A stretch of 64,000 bases of DNA, from positions 94,515 through 158,514 of the forward strand of contig NZ_JASAOI010000046.1 of NCBI RefSeq assembly GCF_029953285.1, read 5' to 3'. Below, in pieces: positions 47,102 to 54,536 of the stretch. Under the pieces are notes generated by a model. The model worked only from the letters and a program-made list of their open reading frames with translations. It was not told where the DNA came from and did no database searches. A program made the translations under genes and the position numbers. The first letter of the stretch is position 1, and every line of letters begins with the position of its first letter. The stretch comes from Yinghuangia seranimata. GTDB taxonomy: Bacteria; Actinomycetota; Actinomycetes; Streptomycetales; Streptomycetaceae.

Positions 47102-49738
47102 GTGGACGTGAGCGATGCACTGCTGCACCGCGACCGGGAACTGGCGGCGATCGACGCGCTGTTCCGCACCGTGGAGAACGGATCGCCCGCCGTGGCCGTG
47201 GTCAAGGGCCCGCGCGGGATCGGGAAGTCGGCGCTGCTGCGGGAGGCCCTGCGCAGGCTGCCCGCCCGCGCGGTCGTGCTCCGGGCGCGCTGCCACAGCG
47301 CCGAGCGGGACTTCGCGTACGGCATGGTGCGGCAGCTGTTCGACCGGCCGCCGGCCGGCTTCCCGGAACGGACGCCCGGCTTCGCGGCCGGAGCCGAGCA
47401 CAACGAGTTCGCGTCCGCAGGCCTCCTCGAACGGTCGGCCGTGCTGAACCCGGCAGCGGGCGAGCCCGCACACGCCATGCTCGACCAGCTCTTCCACACC
47501 ACCCGCGCACTCGCCGCGACCGCGCCCGTCGTCATCGCCGTGGACGACCTCGGGCAGGCGGACGGGCCGTCGTTACGCTGGTTCACGTACATCACCCGGC
47601 GCCTGGACGCCGCGCCCGTCGCGGTCCTCGCAACCGTCGGTGACGCCCCGGACGACGCCGACCCGGCGGACCTGGCCGGCCTGCCGTACGTCCGGACGCT
47701 GCGCCCCCGCCCGCTGTGCGAGACATGCGCGGCCGAGCGGGTCGCCGCCGTGTTCGGGCGGCCGCTGGACTCGGAGACGGCCGCCGCGTGCCACTGGCTG
47801 TCCAGCGGGAATCCGCTGATCCTCAGCGAACTCGCCGAGCGACTCGCAGGCGACGCGGGGACGGCCGCCACCCCCGACCTGGACACCGTCCTGCGCGTCG
47901 GATCGGCCACGCTGGTCGACACCGCCGTCACGTGGGTCCGCGACCGCAGCCCGGAGACCGGCGAACTCCTTGACGCCTTTGCAGTGTTGGGACCAGGCGG
48001 TGACCTCGACATGTGCGCGGTCCTCACGGGACGGGGCGGCTTCGCGGCCACCGAGGCACGGGGGATCCTGCGCGCAGCGGGCCTGCTGGAGGAAGAACCA
48101 CCCGACAGACTGCGCCACGCCGCGCTGCGGACCGAACTCCTGGCCCGACTCAATCCGGCGATACGGCTGGAACTCCATGAACACGCCGCAGAGTTGCTGT
48201 CACGACTGGGCGCCCCGGCCCGCCAAACCGCCGACCATGTGATGTCCCTGGGCTCGCTCGGCGGGAGCGAACGCGCGTGGGCGGTACCCGTCCTGCGCGC
48301 AGCAGCCCACGACGCGGCGTCGACCGCGGACTGGAACGCCGCAGGCCGGTACCTGCGCCGGGCCCTGGCCGAACTCCCACCCGGCGCCGGGGCCGACACC
48401 GTAGAGCTGACCCGACGACTCGGTGCGGTCGAACTGCACCGAGACCTCCGCTCCGCGGTGCGGGCACTCGGCGCCGTCGTAGCCCGGACGGACGACGCGA
48501 GGGAACTCACCCAGGCCGTGACGGCCCTGACCGGCCCCGGTGCGGTGCCGGTGACGTCCGTGGAATCGGCGGAAGGCGCGCGGCCGTTCGTGGTGGCAGC
48601 CGCGGGACTGGGCGGCGTCCCCGACGCGCCGCGCGAACTCGTCCTGCTGACGGGAGCACAGGCCCTGCTCGCCGGACACCGCGTGGTCGACCGGCGCGTC
48701 GCGCGTGCGGTCGCCGGGAGCGGAGCGGAGAGCACGGGGGCCAGGGCGTACCTGGGCGTGCTGGCGGCGGGCCACGCGGCCGCAGGACGGCATCCGTACC
48801 GCGCAATGCGCCTGGCCGGACGATGCGTGGCAGGCGGCCCCACGGGCGTGCCGGACCTCGGACTCCTGTGCGCGGCAGCGGCGTTCGCGTGGAGCGGCGA
48901 TCCGGCAGAGGCACTGCGCTGGTGCGACCCGCTCGTGGACGGACTACGACGGCGCAGACACGACACGGGGCTGGCACTCGCGCTCGTGGTCCGCGCGGAC
49001 GCACGCGCGCGGGCGACAGGGACGGACCCCGACGTAACGGCGCGTTGGGACGAGTCCCTCGACGACGCCCAGGAAGCGCTCGAACTCGCCCGTGACCACG
49101 GCGCCCCGGGAATCGCAGCCGGCGCGGCAGCCGTCGCGGCCAGGATCCTGCTGACCCGGCCCTACCCGCGCGGGTTCTGGCACGGCCCCGAAGGCGCGGC
49201 CTCACCCGCCGCGGACGCCGCCGGCGCCGTGCTGGCGGGCAATCCCGTACCGACGGACGCCCACCCACTGGTCCGGGCGATGCACCTGGAGTCGCGAGGC
49301 CTGGCCGTCCTGGCAGCAGGCGACCCGGCGGCCGCCGCCGCGCTGTTCCTGGAATGCGGCCACCAGCTGGCGGTGCGGGGCATCGAGGCCGAGGGCTGCG
49401 TCCCGTGGCGGGCGCGCGTGGCGACGGCCTACAAGGCGCTGGGCGAACACGAGGCGGCCCGGGCGATCCTGGCGGACGCACCGACCCAGGCCGCGGACGC
49501 GACGGACGAGCCGCCCCCGGCCGCCGAGGCGCCGTCCCCCCAACGCCCGGCCTCGGCCCGTCTGACCGCAGGGGAGCGGCGCGTGACCGAACTGGTCCTG
49601 CAGAACCTGAGCAACCTGGAGGTCGCGGAACGGCTGTGCCTGAGCAAGCGGACGGTGGACACGCACCTGGGCCGGGTGTACCGGAAGCTGGGCATCAGGG
49701 GCCGCCCGGATCTGGCGGCGGCGCTGGAGGAGCTCTAG
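47102..49738 (+). CDS. LAL-type LuxR family transcriptional regulator
   Basis: An 878-residue large ATP-binding LuxR (LAL) regulator. Walker A VVKGPRGIGKSALL is at about 33-46 and Walker B-like VVIAVDDLGQ at about 140-149. A long helical TPR-like middle follows. The C-terminal LuxR HTH is LTAGERRVTELVLQNLSNLEVAERLCLSKRTVDTHLGRVYRKLG (about 822-865). LAL proteins are typical pathway-specific activators of actinobacterial biosynthetic clusters. Two in-frame GTG codons (47102 and 47108) follow GAAGGG; spacing favours neither strongly. It is divergent from the YcaO operon and is the likely activator of the RiPP cluster. Confidence 0.93.
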   Translation: MDVSDALLHRDRELAAIDALFRTVENGSPAVAVVKGPRGIGKSALLREALRRLPARAVVLRARCHSAERDFAYGMVRQLFDRPPAGFPERTPGFAAGAEHNEFASAGLLERSAVLNPAAGEPAHAMLDQLFHTTRALAATAPVVIAVDDLGQADGPSLRWFTYITRRLDAAPVAVLATVGDAPDDADPADLAGLPYVRTLRPRPLCETCAAERVAAVFGRPLDSETAAACHWLSSGNPLILSELAERLAGDAGTAATPDLDTVLRVGSATLVDTAVTWVRDRSPETGELLDAFAVLGPGGDLDMCAVLTGRGGFAATEARGILRAAGLLEEEPPDRLRHAALRTELLARLNPAIRLELHEHAAELLSRLGAPARQTADHVMSLGSLGGSERAWAVPVLRAAAHDAASTADWNAAGRYLRRALAELPPGAGADTVELTRRLGAVELHRDLRSAVRALGAVVARTDDARELTQAVTALTGPGAVPVTSVESAEGARPFVVAAAGLGGVPDAPRELVLLTGAQALLAGHRVVDRRVARAVAGSGAESTGARAYLGVLAAGHAAAGRHPYRAMRLAGRCVAGGPTGVPDLGLLCAAAAFAWSGDPAEALRWCDPLVDGLRRRRHDTGLALALVVRADARARATGTDPDVTARWDESLDDAQEALELARDHGAPGIAAGAAAVAARILLTRPYPRGFWHGPEGAASPAADAAGAVLAGNPVPTDAHPLVRAMHLESRGLAVLAAGDPAAAAALFLECGHQLAVRGIEAEGCVPWRARVATAYKALGEHEAARAILADAPTQAADATDEPPPAAEAPSPQRPASARLTAGERRVTELVLQNLSNLEVAERLCLSKRTVDTHLGRVYRKLGIRGRPDLAAALEEL

Positions 49739-50187
49739 AAGCAAGGCCCGATGCGGTGACGCAAGTGTGACGCGAACACCCCCGAATGAGGGAGTTCTGG
49801 TGATTCGCATACGTGACAGCAAAGTGATGGGGGGTCGAGGCCGGGGCCCCGGCCGAGTCAGGCAGGCGCGCCCACGCTGGGAGAGGAACCCGGCAGCGCA
49901 ACAAACCCCAGCAACAAAAACCGCCCGCCCCACACGCAAACCGCAACCCGGCGGAGCAAAGCCAACAAAGCGCGTCCACACCCCGCGCTCCTCCCGCCAG
50001 TCGCCAAGGTAGTCAGCGCGGACGGCCCGCGGGTCAAGGCGCCTCCCGAACCCCGGGACAGGCCAACAGTCCGAAGAAGACCCCACTGCGCCTTGACGCG
50101 CGGGCCGTCCAAGCGAAAATCCCAAAGCGGGAGGGGCGTCAGGCCAAAACCACAAACCAGGTCAGGAACGGTGCAGCCAGGACCCCG
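49739..50187. other. Intergenic region between convergent LuxR and VOC genes
   Basis: 449 bp with no credible gene (the small ORFs here lack ribosome sites and coding bias). It includes A- and C-rich stretches unlike neighbouring coding DNA (around 49905-49960) and the long inverted repeat described separately. This is the transcription-convergence end of the LuxR gene. Confidence 0.5.
50020..50110. repeat. Long imperfect inverted repeat, bidirectional terminator or structured RNA
   Basis: A 23-bp arm at 50020-50042 (starts GGACGGCCCGCGGG) is complementary to 50088-50110 at 22 of 23 positions, with a 45-nt loop. It lies between convergent genes, past the LuxR stop and before the VOC stop. 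Such symmetry would give a very stable hairpin on both strands. Confidence 0.65.
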
Positions 50188-50943
50188 TCACAAAGACAGC
50201 TCAACGATCCCCAACAACGCCCCCTCCGGATCCCGAACCACCATCGACGCCAGATCCCCCAACATCTGCGGCACCTCCACCAACCCACCCCCCGCCTCCA
50301 GCGCCCGGGACGCCGTAGCGGTCAGATCCTCCACGCCGATGTATGGAATCCACCGGGCCCCGCCGAGCCGCCCCGTCCGTTGGACGGTAGCCAGCGTCAA
50401 CCCGTCAAGCATCAACCCGTCAAGCATCAACACCGGGTCACTGATCTCCCGGTACCCGAACAACCCCCCGTAAAAGGACTCCACGTCATCCGCAGACCCC
50501 ACCCGCAAGGCGAACCCACTCACCGCACCCGGTTCGTCGCCCAGCACCACACCCTCAGCCCGCGCCCCCGACCAGAACCCGACCGCCGCTCCCGCCGGAT
50601 CCACCGCCAGGAGCAGCCGCCCGTTGTCGCCCACGGTCATCGGACCCATGACAACACGTCCGCCGAGCGAAGCGACGCGGGAAGCCGTCGCATCAGGGTC
50701 CTTCACCGCGAGGTACACATGCCACGCGGCAGGCAACGCAGGTGGGGCCTGCCCGAGCCCCGCAACGATCTCGCCCCGCACCGAAGCAATGCGGTACGCA
50801 CCCCGCCCGCCCCCCGGACCGTCCTCGTCCGCGAACGACCACCCGAACACCGCCCCGTAGAACGCCGAGGCGGACGTCAGGTCCGGACCGACGCGGTCGA
50901 TCCAACAGGGGTGGCCTGCGGCGTACGCGGTGCGTCGGGGCAT
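50188..50943 (-). CDS. VOC family (glyoxalase/bleomycin-resistance-like) two-domain protein
   Basis: A 251-residue protein with two glyoxalase-fold repeats: HPCWIDRVGPDLTSASAFYGAVFGWSF opens the first and VSGFALRVGSADDVESFYGGLFGYRE the second. The domain pair is typical of actinobacterial VOC proteins that bind or sequester small molecules. A perfect 15-bp tandem duplication at 50398-50427 encodes repeated MLDGL in the second domain. The ATG at 50943 has GAGGA upstream and sits inside the 3' end of the HprK-like gene (67-bp overlap, different frame). Confidence 0.85.
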   Translation of the reverse strand: MPRRTAYAAGHPCWIDRVGPDLTSASAFYGAVFGWSFADEDGPGGGRGAYRIASVRGEIVAGLGQAPPALPAAWHVYLAVKDPDATASRVASLGGRVVMGPMTVGDNGRLLLAVDPAGAAVGFWSGARAEGVVLGDEPGAVSGFALRVGSADDVESFYGGLFGYREISDPVLMLDGLMLDGLTLATVQRTGRLGGARWIPYIGVEDLTATASRALEAGGGLVEVPQMLGDLASMVVRDPEGALLGIVELSL

Positions 50944-51812
50944 GGTTCCTCGCATTCGTCGGGGAAAAGCGTCGGGTCGGTGCACCGCCCACCCGCGAGC
51001 GAGTCGACGAGCCCCGCGGCCTCCTCCGCCCCACCCACAGGCGGGAGTTCGAGCCGAAGCGTCTCGGCGTGCACCAGGGCTTCCGCGGCGTGGTCGGCGG
51101 GCCAGGCCGCAGGCACGAAGTTCCAGTAGTCGAGCCGGGCCTGCTCGTCGTCACCCCGGCACAGGCGGATCAGGACCGGGTTCTTGACGGCCGCTCTGAC
51201 CCGTGCCGTCGGTGCCACCGCCTCCGGCCGCACCAGAACGACTTCGCCGCTGACCGGGGAGACGATGCTGCGATGGGGCGTGCGGGTGCCGATGGTCCCG
51301 CGTAGTTCGGCGAGGGCTTCGCCACGTAACTCCAGCGGTGCGAGATAGGGCATGACGACACCCGAGTCCCTTTCCAGTACCAGCAGTTGGGGTGAGACAA
51401 ACGACCAACCACGCTGAGCGAGCGCGAGTCCGACGCGGGCGCGCGGCGACTGGGGGCTGCCGATGAGCGCGACGGTCGTGCCGTTCCGCGTGAGCACCGC
51501 GGCCTGCACCAGCACGTACCGGCTGCCGAGCACGGCGAACGGTGGTACGGGCGGGGGTACTCCCTCCCACCCGGGCCAGCCCCGGTACGGGCGATTGAGC
51601 AGCGGTGTGCCGTCGGGCGCGCGAACGACCACGTGCGGTGGATCGCCGTCCACGAAGTCGACGTGCAGCGTGCTGGCGGAGGCGTGCGCCGGGCGGGCGG
51701 CGTCGGCGACGATGTGCGGGCCGAACGCGAAACGCAGGTCGGCGGGGGCGGTGGTGGTGGCGCGTACCGTGATTCCGAGGAATTCCAGGGTCAACGATTC
51801 CGCAGAAGGCAT
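50877..51812 (-). CDS. HprK-like protein with degraded P-loop
   Basis: A 311-residue protein. The region GTTVALIGSPQSPRARVGLALAQRGWSFVSPQLLVLERDSGVVMPYLAPLELR matches the architecture of HPr-kinase-like proteins (P-loop, then a GxxxxSDD-type metal block, then a beta-rich PxPxPLxLR segment). However, the P-loop reads GSPQSPRA: lysine is replaced by arginine and Ser/Thr by alanine, and the SDD block reads SPQ. HprK-like kinases in RiPP clusters can phosphorylate precursors; this copy looks catalytically dead. The ATG at 51812 has GAGGAT 6 nt upstream. It is followed by the overlapping VOC gene. The assignment rests on pattern, not search. Confidence 0.6.
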   Translation of the reverse strand: MPSAESLTLEFLGITVRATTTAPADLRFAFGPHIVADAARPAHASASTLHVDFVDGDPPHVVVRAPDGTPLLNRPYRGWPGWEGVPPPVPPFAVLGSRYVLVQAAVLTRNGTTVALIGSPQSPRARVGLALAQRGWSFVSPQLLVLERDSGVVMPYLAPLELRGEALAELRGTIGTRTPHRSIVSPVSGEVVLVRPEAVAPTARVRAAVKNPVLIRLCRGDDEQARLDYWNFVPAAWPADHAAEALVHAETLRLELPPVGGAEEAAGLVDSLAGGRCTDPTLFPDECEEPCPDAPRTPQATPVGSTASVRT

Positions 51813-52079
51813 GGCGGATCCTCGTGGTGATCGAATGGTGATCGAATGCGAGGCGCGTCGAAGTCGTCGGTGCCGGGGGGTGGGGCGCGACGAAGTCGTT
51901 GTTCCGACCTCTTCTCTCAATGTTACTGACGGTAAATCAGTTATCCGCGACCACGGCCCGCCGGGGGAACACGCCGCAGTAGCTGAGAACCAGCGCAGAG
52001 GGACGGATTTCAGCCGCCCTATGCCCAGCCCATCGGTGGAATTCCCGGTTGGTCTCCCGGAATTCCGCGACAATCATCC

Positions 52080-52370
52080 TCAGTCGACCCGGGCGACCGC
52101 CCAGCCGTTCAGCTGCGCCGCCGCCGCGAGCGCCCGCCCGCACAGCGCCGACACCGCCGCCCCGGCCGCGCACGGACTGCCGCCCGTGGTGAAGACCACC
52201 AGCTCGACCTGCCCCGGCGCGACCGCCACCGCGACGTGCTCCAGGCCGTCGTCCGGCCCGGCCACCGCCCGGATCAGGCTGCTCAACAGGGCCGCGTCGG
52301 GCACGATGGGCCGCGGCGCGCCGTCAGGCGGAACGTCGGCCGCCACCAGCGTCACGGACGTCATCTGCAC
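52080..52370 (-). CDS. Small conserved-looking protein, unknown function
   Basis: A 96-residue protein (GTG start at 52370, preceded by GAGGAGGGAA). It has an N-terminal beta-like segment (TSVTLVAADVPPDG), a helix (DAALLSSLIRAVAG), a strand pair (LEHVAVAVAPGQVELVVFTT) and a C-terminal helix with two cysteines (CAAGAAVSALCGRALAAAAQL), a small alpha/beta arrangement. It lies 31 bp after the 37-residue peptide gene and 267 bp before the HprK-like gene, all on the minus strand. I do not recognise the family. It may be a partner of the small peptide. Confidence 0.6.
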   Translation of the reverse strand: MQMTSVTLVAADVPPDGAPRPIVPDAALLSSLIRAVAGPDDGLEHVAVAVAPGQVELVVFTTGGSPCAAGAAVSALCGRALAAAAQLNGWAVARVD

Positions 52371-52401
52371 GACCGTTCCCTCCTCGTCCCCCGTCGGCGC
52401 G

Positions 52402-52515
52402 TCAGTCCCAGTTCATGTTCTCGCCGGTCTGCGTGTCTCCGCTGCCGGTGCTCTGCGCGAGGTCCTGCGGTAAAAGCGCGGCGGTGGCCTCGGCGACTAT
52501 CGCGGCGAAGGACAT
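52402..52515 (-). CDS. 37-residue peptide, candidate precursor or signalling peptide
   Basis: A short ORF with an excellent ribosome site (GGAAGGAG, 7 nt before the ATG at 52515). The product starts MSFAAIVAEATAALLPQ, a helical Ala-rich stretch. It continues with a Ser/Thr/Gly/Asp/Gln-rich part (QSTGSGDTQ) and ends TGENMNWD. A helical leader followed by a short polar tail ending in Trp-Asp resembles the build of RiPP or quorum peptides. It opens a minus-strand group (peptide, 96-residue protein, HprK-like, VOC) and is divergent from the TrmB/LuxR regulator. No cysteine is present. Function unknown. Confidence 0.6.
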   Translation of the reverse strand: MSFAAIVAEATAALLPQDLAQSTGSGDTQTGENMNWD

Positions 52516-52822
52516 GGCTGTCTCCTTCCGCTGGGGGAAATGCCTGATCGGGCGCCACCGGAGCGAAGTCCGGTGCCGAGGGTGCGCCTACCGGACGTTG
52601 CGTAACCCGGCGATTACGCAGTCTGCTAGGCGGCGGACCCACCCGGAACCGTTTCGCGCTGGCAGCAAATGCAACGTGGCACGACCCTGCCAAGCCCGGT
52701 CAATGCGTCGGCCGGAATCTTGTGCTTGTCGGCCCGAAGTGCAGCTGCAAGCATGACGATTCGAGGTCGTCGCGGGGGCGGCCTCGCGGCGACCTGCCGC
52801 GCTTCGGGGAGTCGGGGGCAGC
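52516..52822. promoter_or_regulatory. Divergent promoter region, small peptide and TrmB/LuxR genes
   Basis: 307 bp with no supported ORF. It includes the perfect inverted repeat TGCGTAA (52599-52605) and TTACGCA (52614-52620) with an 8-nt spacer, in the middle of the divergent region, a classic dimeric operator layout. It is likely the site of the regulator encoded at 52823. Confidence 0.5.
52599..52620. promoter_or_regulatory. Operator-like inverted repeat TGCGTAA-N8-TTACGCA
   Basis: Perfect 7-bp arms with an 8-nt spacer (CCCGGCGA), located 84 bp upstream of the small-peptide ATG and about 200 bp upstream of the TrmB/LuxR GTG. The symmetric form and location suit a dimeric regulator. Confidence 0.5.
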
Positions 52823-53809
52823 GTGCTGGAAGGACTGGGGCTCGACACGACGGCGGAGGCGGTCTACCGGCTGATGCTGGAGGACCACCGCCGGGGGGTC
52901 GCCGAACTCGCGAGACTCTCCGGCCTCGACGAGGACGCCGTCCGCCAAGCCCTCGACCGGCTCGCGGACTTACGCCTCCTGCGGATCAGCGACGACGGTC
53001 CGCACGGCGGCCTGGAGGCCATCGACCCGAACGTCAGCCTGCACGGCCTCCTGCGCCGCCGCCAGGAGGAACTCCTGCGCAACCAGTGGGAACTGGAACG
53101 CTGTCAGGCCGCCATCAGCACCGTTCTGGCGGAGTACTCCGACCTCCACTACGGCGGCGGACACCCTGACGCCGAACGACTCATCGGCCTCGGGGCCATC
53201 AAGAGCCGCATCGCCGAACTCGCCGCCACCGCCGCCACCGAGTGCCTCACCTTCAACCCTGGCGGCGCCCAGTCCGCGGCCAGCCTCGCCGCCAGCAAAC
53301 CCCTCGACCAGGCCGTCATCACCCGCGGCGTCGCGATGCGCACGGTCTACCTCGACAGCATGCGCAACGACCCCGTCACCGCGCACTACGCCGAATGGCT
53401 CACCACGCTCGGCGGCCAGGTCCGCACCGTCCCCTCCCTCCCGCTCCGCATGCTCGTCGTCGACCGCTCCGTCGCCCTCGTCCCGGTCGACCCCGACAAC
53501 ACCCGCCGTGGCGCCGTCCAGGTCTCCGGACCCGGCGTGATCACCGCCCTCGTCGCCCTCTTCGAACACATCTGGGCCGCCGCCACCCCCTGCGGCACCG
53601 TCCACGAACGCGACGACCAGGGCCTCACCCGCCAGGAGTCCGAACTCCTCCGCCTCCTCGCCGACGGCCTCACCGACGCCGCCGCCTGCAAGCGCCTCGG
53701 CCTCTCCCTCCGCACGGTCCGCCGCATGATGGCCGACCTCATGGAACGCCTAGACGCCCGAAGCCGCTTCGAAGCCGGCGCCAAAGCCGACCGCCGCGGC
53801 TGGCTCTGA
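52823..53809 (+). CDS. TrmB/LuxR-type helix-turn-helix transcriptional regulator
   Basis: A 328-residue regulator with two DNA-binding elements. The N-terminal TrmB-like winged helix is in TAEAVYRLMLEDHRRGVAELARLSGLDEDAVRQALDRLADLRLL. A phospholipase-D-like/TrmB middle domain (GAIKSRIAELAATAATECLTFNPGG, VAMRTVYLDSMRNDP, PLRMLVVDRSVALVPVD) follows. The C-terminal LuxR-type HTH is LTRQESELLRLLADGLTDAAACKRLGLSLRTVRRMMADLM. This architecture is frequent in Streptomyces next to small-peptide genes. A GTG at 52823 is the start. It is divergent from the 37-residue peptide gene. Confidence 0.88.
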   Translation: MLEGLGLDTTAEAVYRLMLEDHRRGVAELARLSGLDEDAVRQALDRLADLRLLRISDDGPHGGLEAIDPNVSLHGLLRRRQEELLRNQWELERCQAAISTVLAEYSDLHYGGGHPDAERLIGLGAIKSRIAELAATAATECLTFNPGGAQSAASLAASKPLDQAVITRGVAMRTVYLDSMRNDPVTAHYAEWLTTLGGQVRTVPSLPLRMLVVDRSVALVPVDPDNTRRGAVQVSGPGVITALVALFEHIWAAATPCGTVHERDDQGLTRQESELLRLLADGLTDAAACKRLGLSLRTVRRMMADLMERLDARSRFEAGAKADRRGWL

Positions 53810-53853
53810 ACTCCCCACCGCGACCTCGTTCGTCGGGAACCGAAACCCGCTAG

Positions 53854-53920
53854 CGAAAGATATGTCGTAAGACATAGGTCGTACGACATAGACACCGACT
53901 GTCGTACGACATATCTTTCG
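53854..53920. promoter_or_regulatory. Triple PadR-type operator overlapping the padR-family promoter
   Basis: A perfect 16-bp inverted repeat (CGAAAGATATGTCGTA at 53854-53869; TACGACATATCTTTCG at 53905-53920) frames three operator-like sites: TATGTC-GTAA-GACATA (53861-53876), GTCGTACGAC (53878-53887) and GTCGTACGAC (53901-53910). ATGT...ACAT symmetry is what PadR repressors bind. The block ends 3 bp before the GTG, so no Shine-Dalgarno is free and the mRNA may be leaderless. Confidence 0.75.
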
Positions 53921-53923
53921 AGT

Positions 53924-54514
53924 GTGAATCCGCGACGACTTGCCGGTGGCGGACCGACGGGGCGCTTCTTCGGGCCCGGGGAGTTGCGTCTTGCGCTCCT
54001 TGCGTTGATCGCCGAACAGCCCGGCCACGGCTACGAACTGATGAACCGTCTCGAGGAACGCTTCGCGGGCGCCTACAAGGCGAGCGCGGGTGCGGTGTAT
54101 CCGACGCTGCAACTGGTGGAGGACGAAGGCCTCGTCGAGGTGCAGCGCGACGGAGGGCGGAAGGTTTTCCACCTCACCGCCGACGGGCGGGAGGTCGTCG
54201 ACGCGCACCAGCGCGACATCGACCGGATCTGGGCGCGGGCCACGGCGCGCGGTGAGTGGGGGTTGCTGCGCGATCCCGACGCCGCCGAGATCGTCGCGCC
54301 GGCGTTGCGGCTGTTCAAGACCGCGGTCGGCGTCATCGTCCGCGCGCACGGCGACCCTGTCGTGGTCGAGCGGGTGCGCGAGGTGCTGGACGACGCGCGG
54401 CGTGAACTCAAGGAGATCAAGAGGGACGCGAAGGCCCGCCGCAGGGCGGTCCGGCACCACCATCACCGCAGGCATCACCACGACCACCACCACGACCGCG
54501 AACGGAACGAGTGA
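53924..54514 (+). CDS. PadR family transcriptional regulator with His-rich tail
   Basis: A 196-residue PadR regulator. The winged helix is RLALLALIAEQPGHGYELMNRLEERFAGAYKASAGAVYPTLQLVEDEGLVEV (about 22-73). A helical C-terminal dimerisation region follows, and then a striking histidine-rich tail (HHHHRRHHHDHHHDRE, about 178-193), perhaps metal-binding. The GTG at 53924 lies next to the operator block with no obvious ribosome site. It is followed 22 bp later by a siderophore-interacting flavoprotein. A metal- or redox-responsive role is inferred from tail and neighbour. Confidence 0.92.
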   Translation: MNPRRLAGGGPTGRFFGPGELRLALLALIAEQPGHGYELMNRLEERFAGAYKASAGAVYPTLQLVEDEGLVEVQRDGGRKVFHLTADGREVVDAHQRDIDRIWARATARGEWGLLRDPDAAEIVAPALRLFKTAVGVIVRAHGDPVVVERVREVLDDARRELKEIKRDAKARRRAVRHHHHRRHHHDHHHDRERNE

Positions 54515-54536
54515 GGCACCCAGAGGGGGAGGGTCC

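Noticed and set aside
49767..50012. 81-residue ORF after the LuxR gene as a small peptide
   Set aside because: No ribosome site or family resemblance; lies in an intergenic region with atypical composition.
51826..51847. Tandem GGTGATCGAAT repeat upstream of the HprK-like gene as a regulator site
   Set aside because: Perfect 11-bp direct repeat, but it lies close to the start codon and no regulator fits; may be chance slippage.
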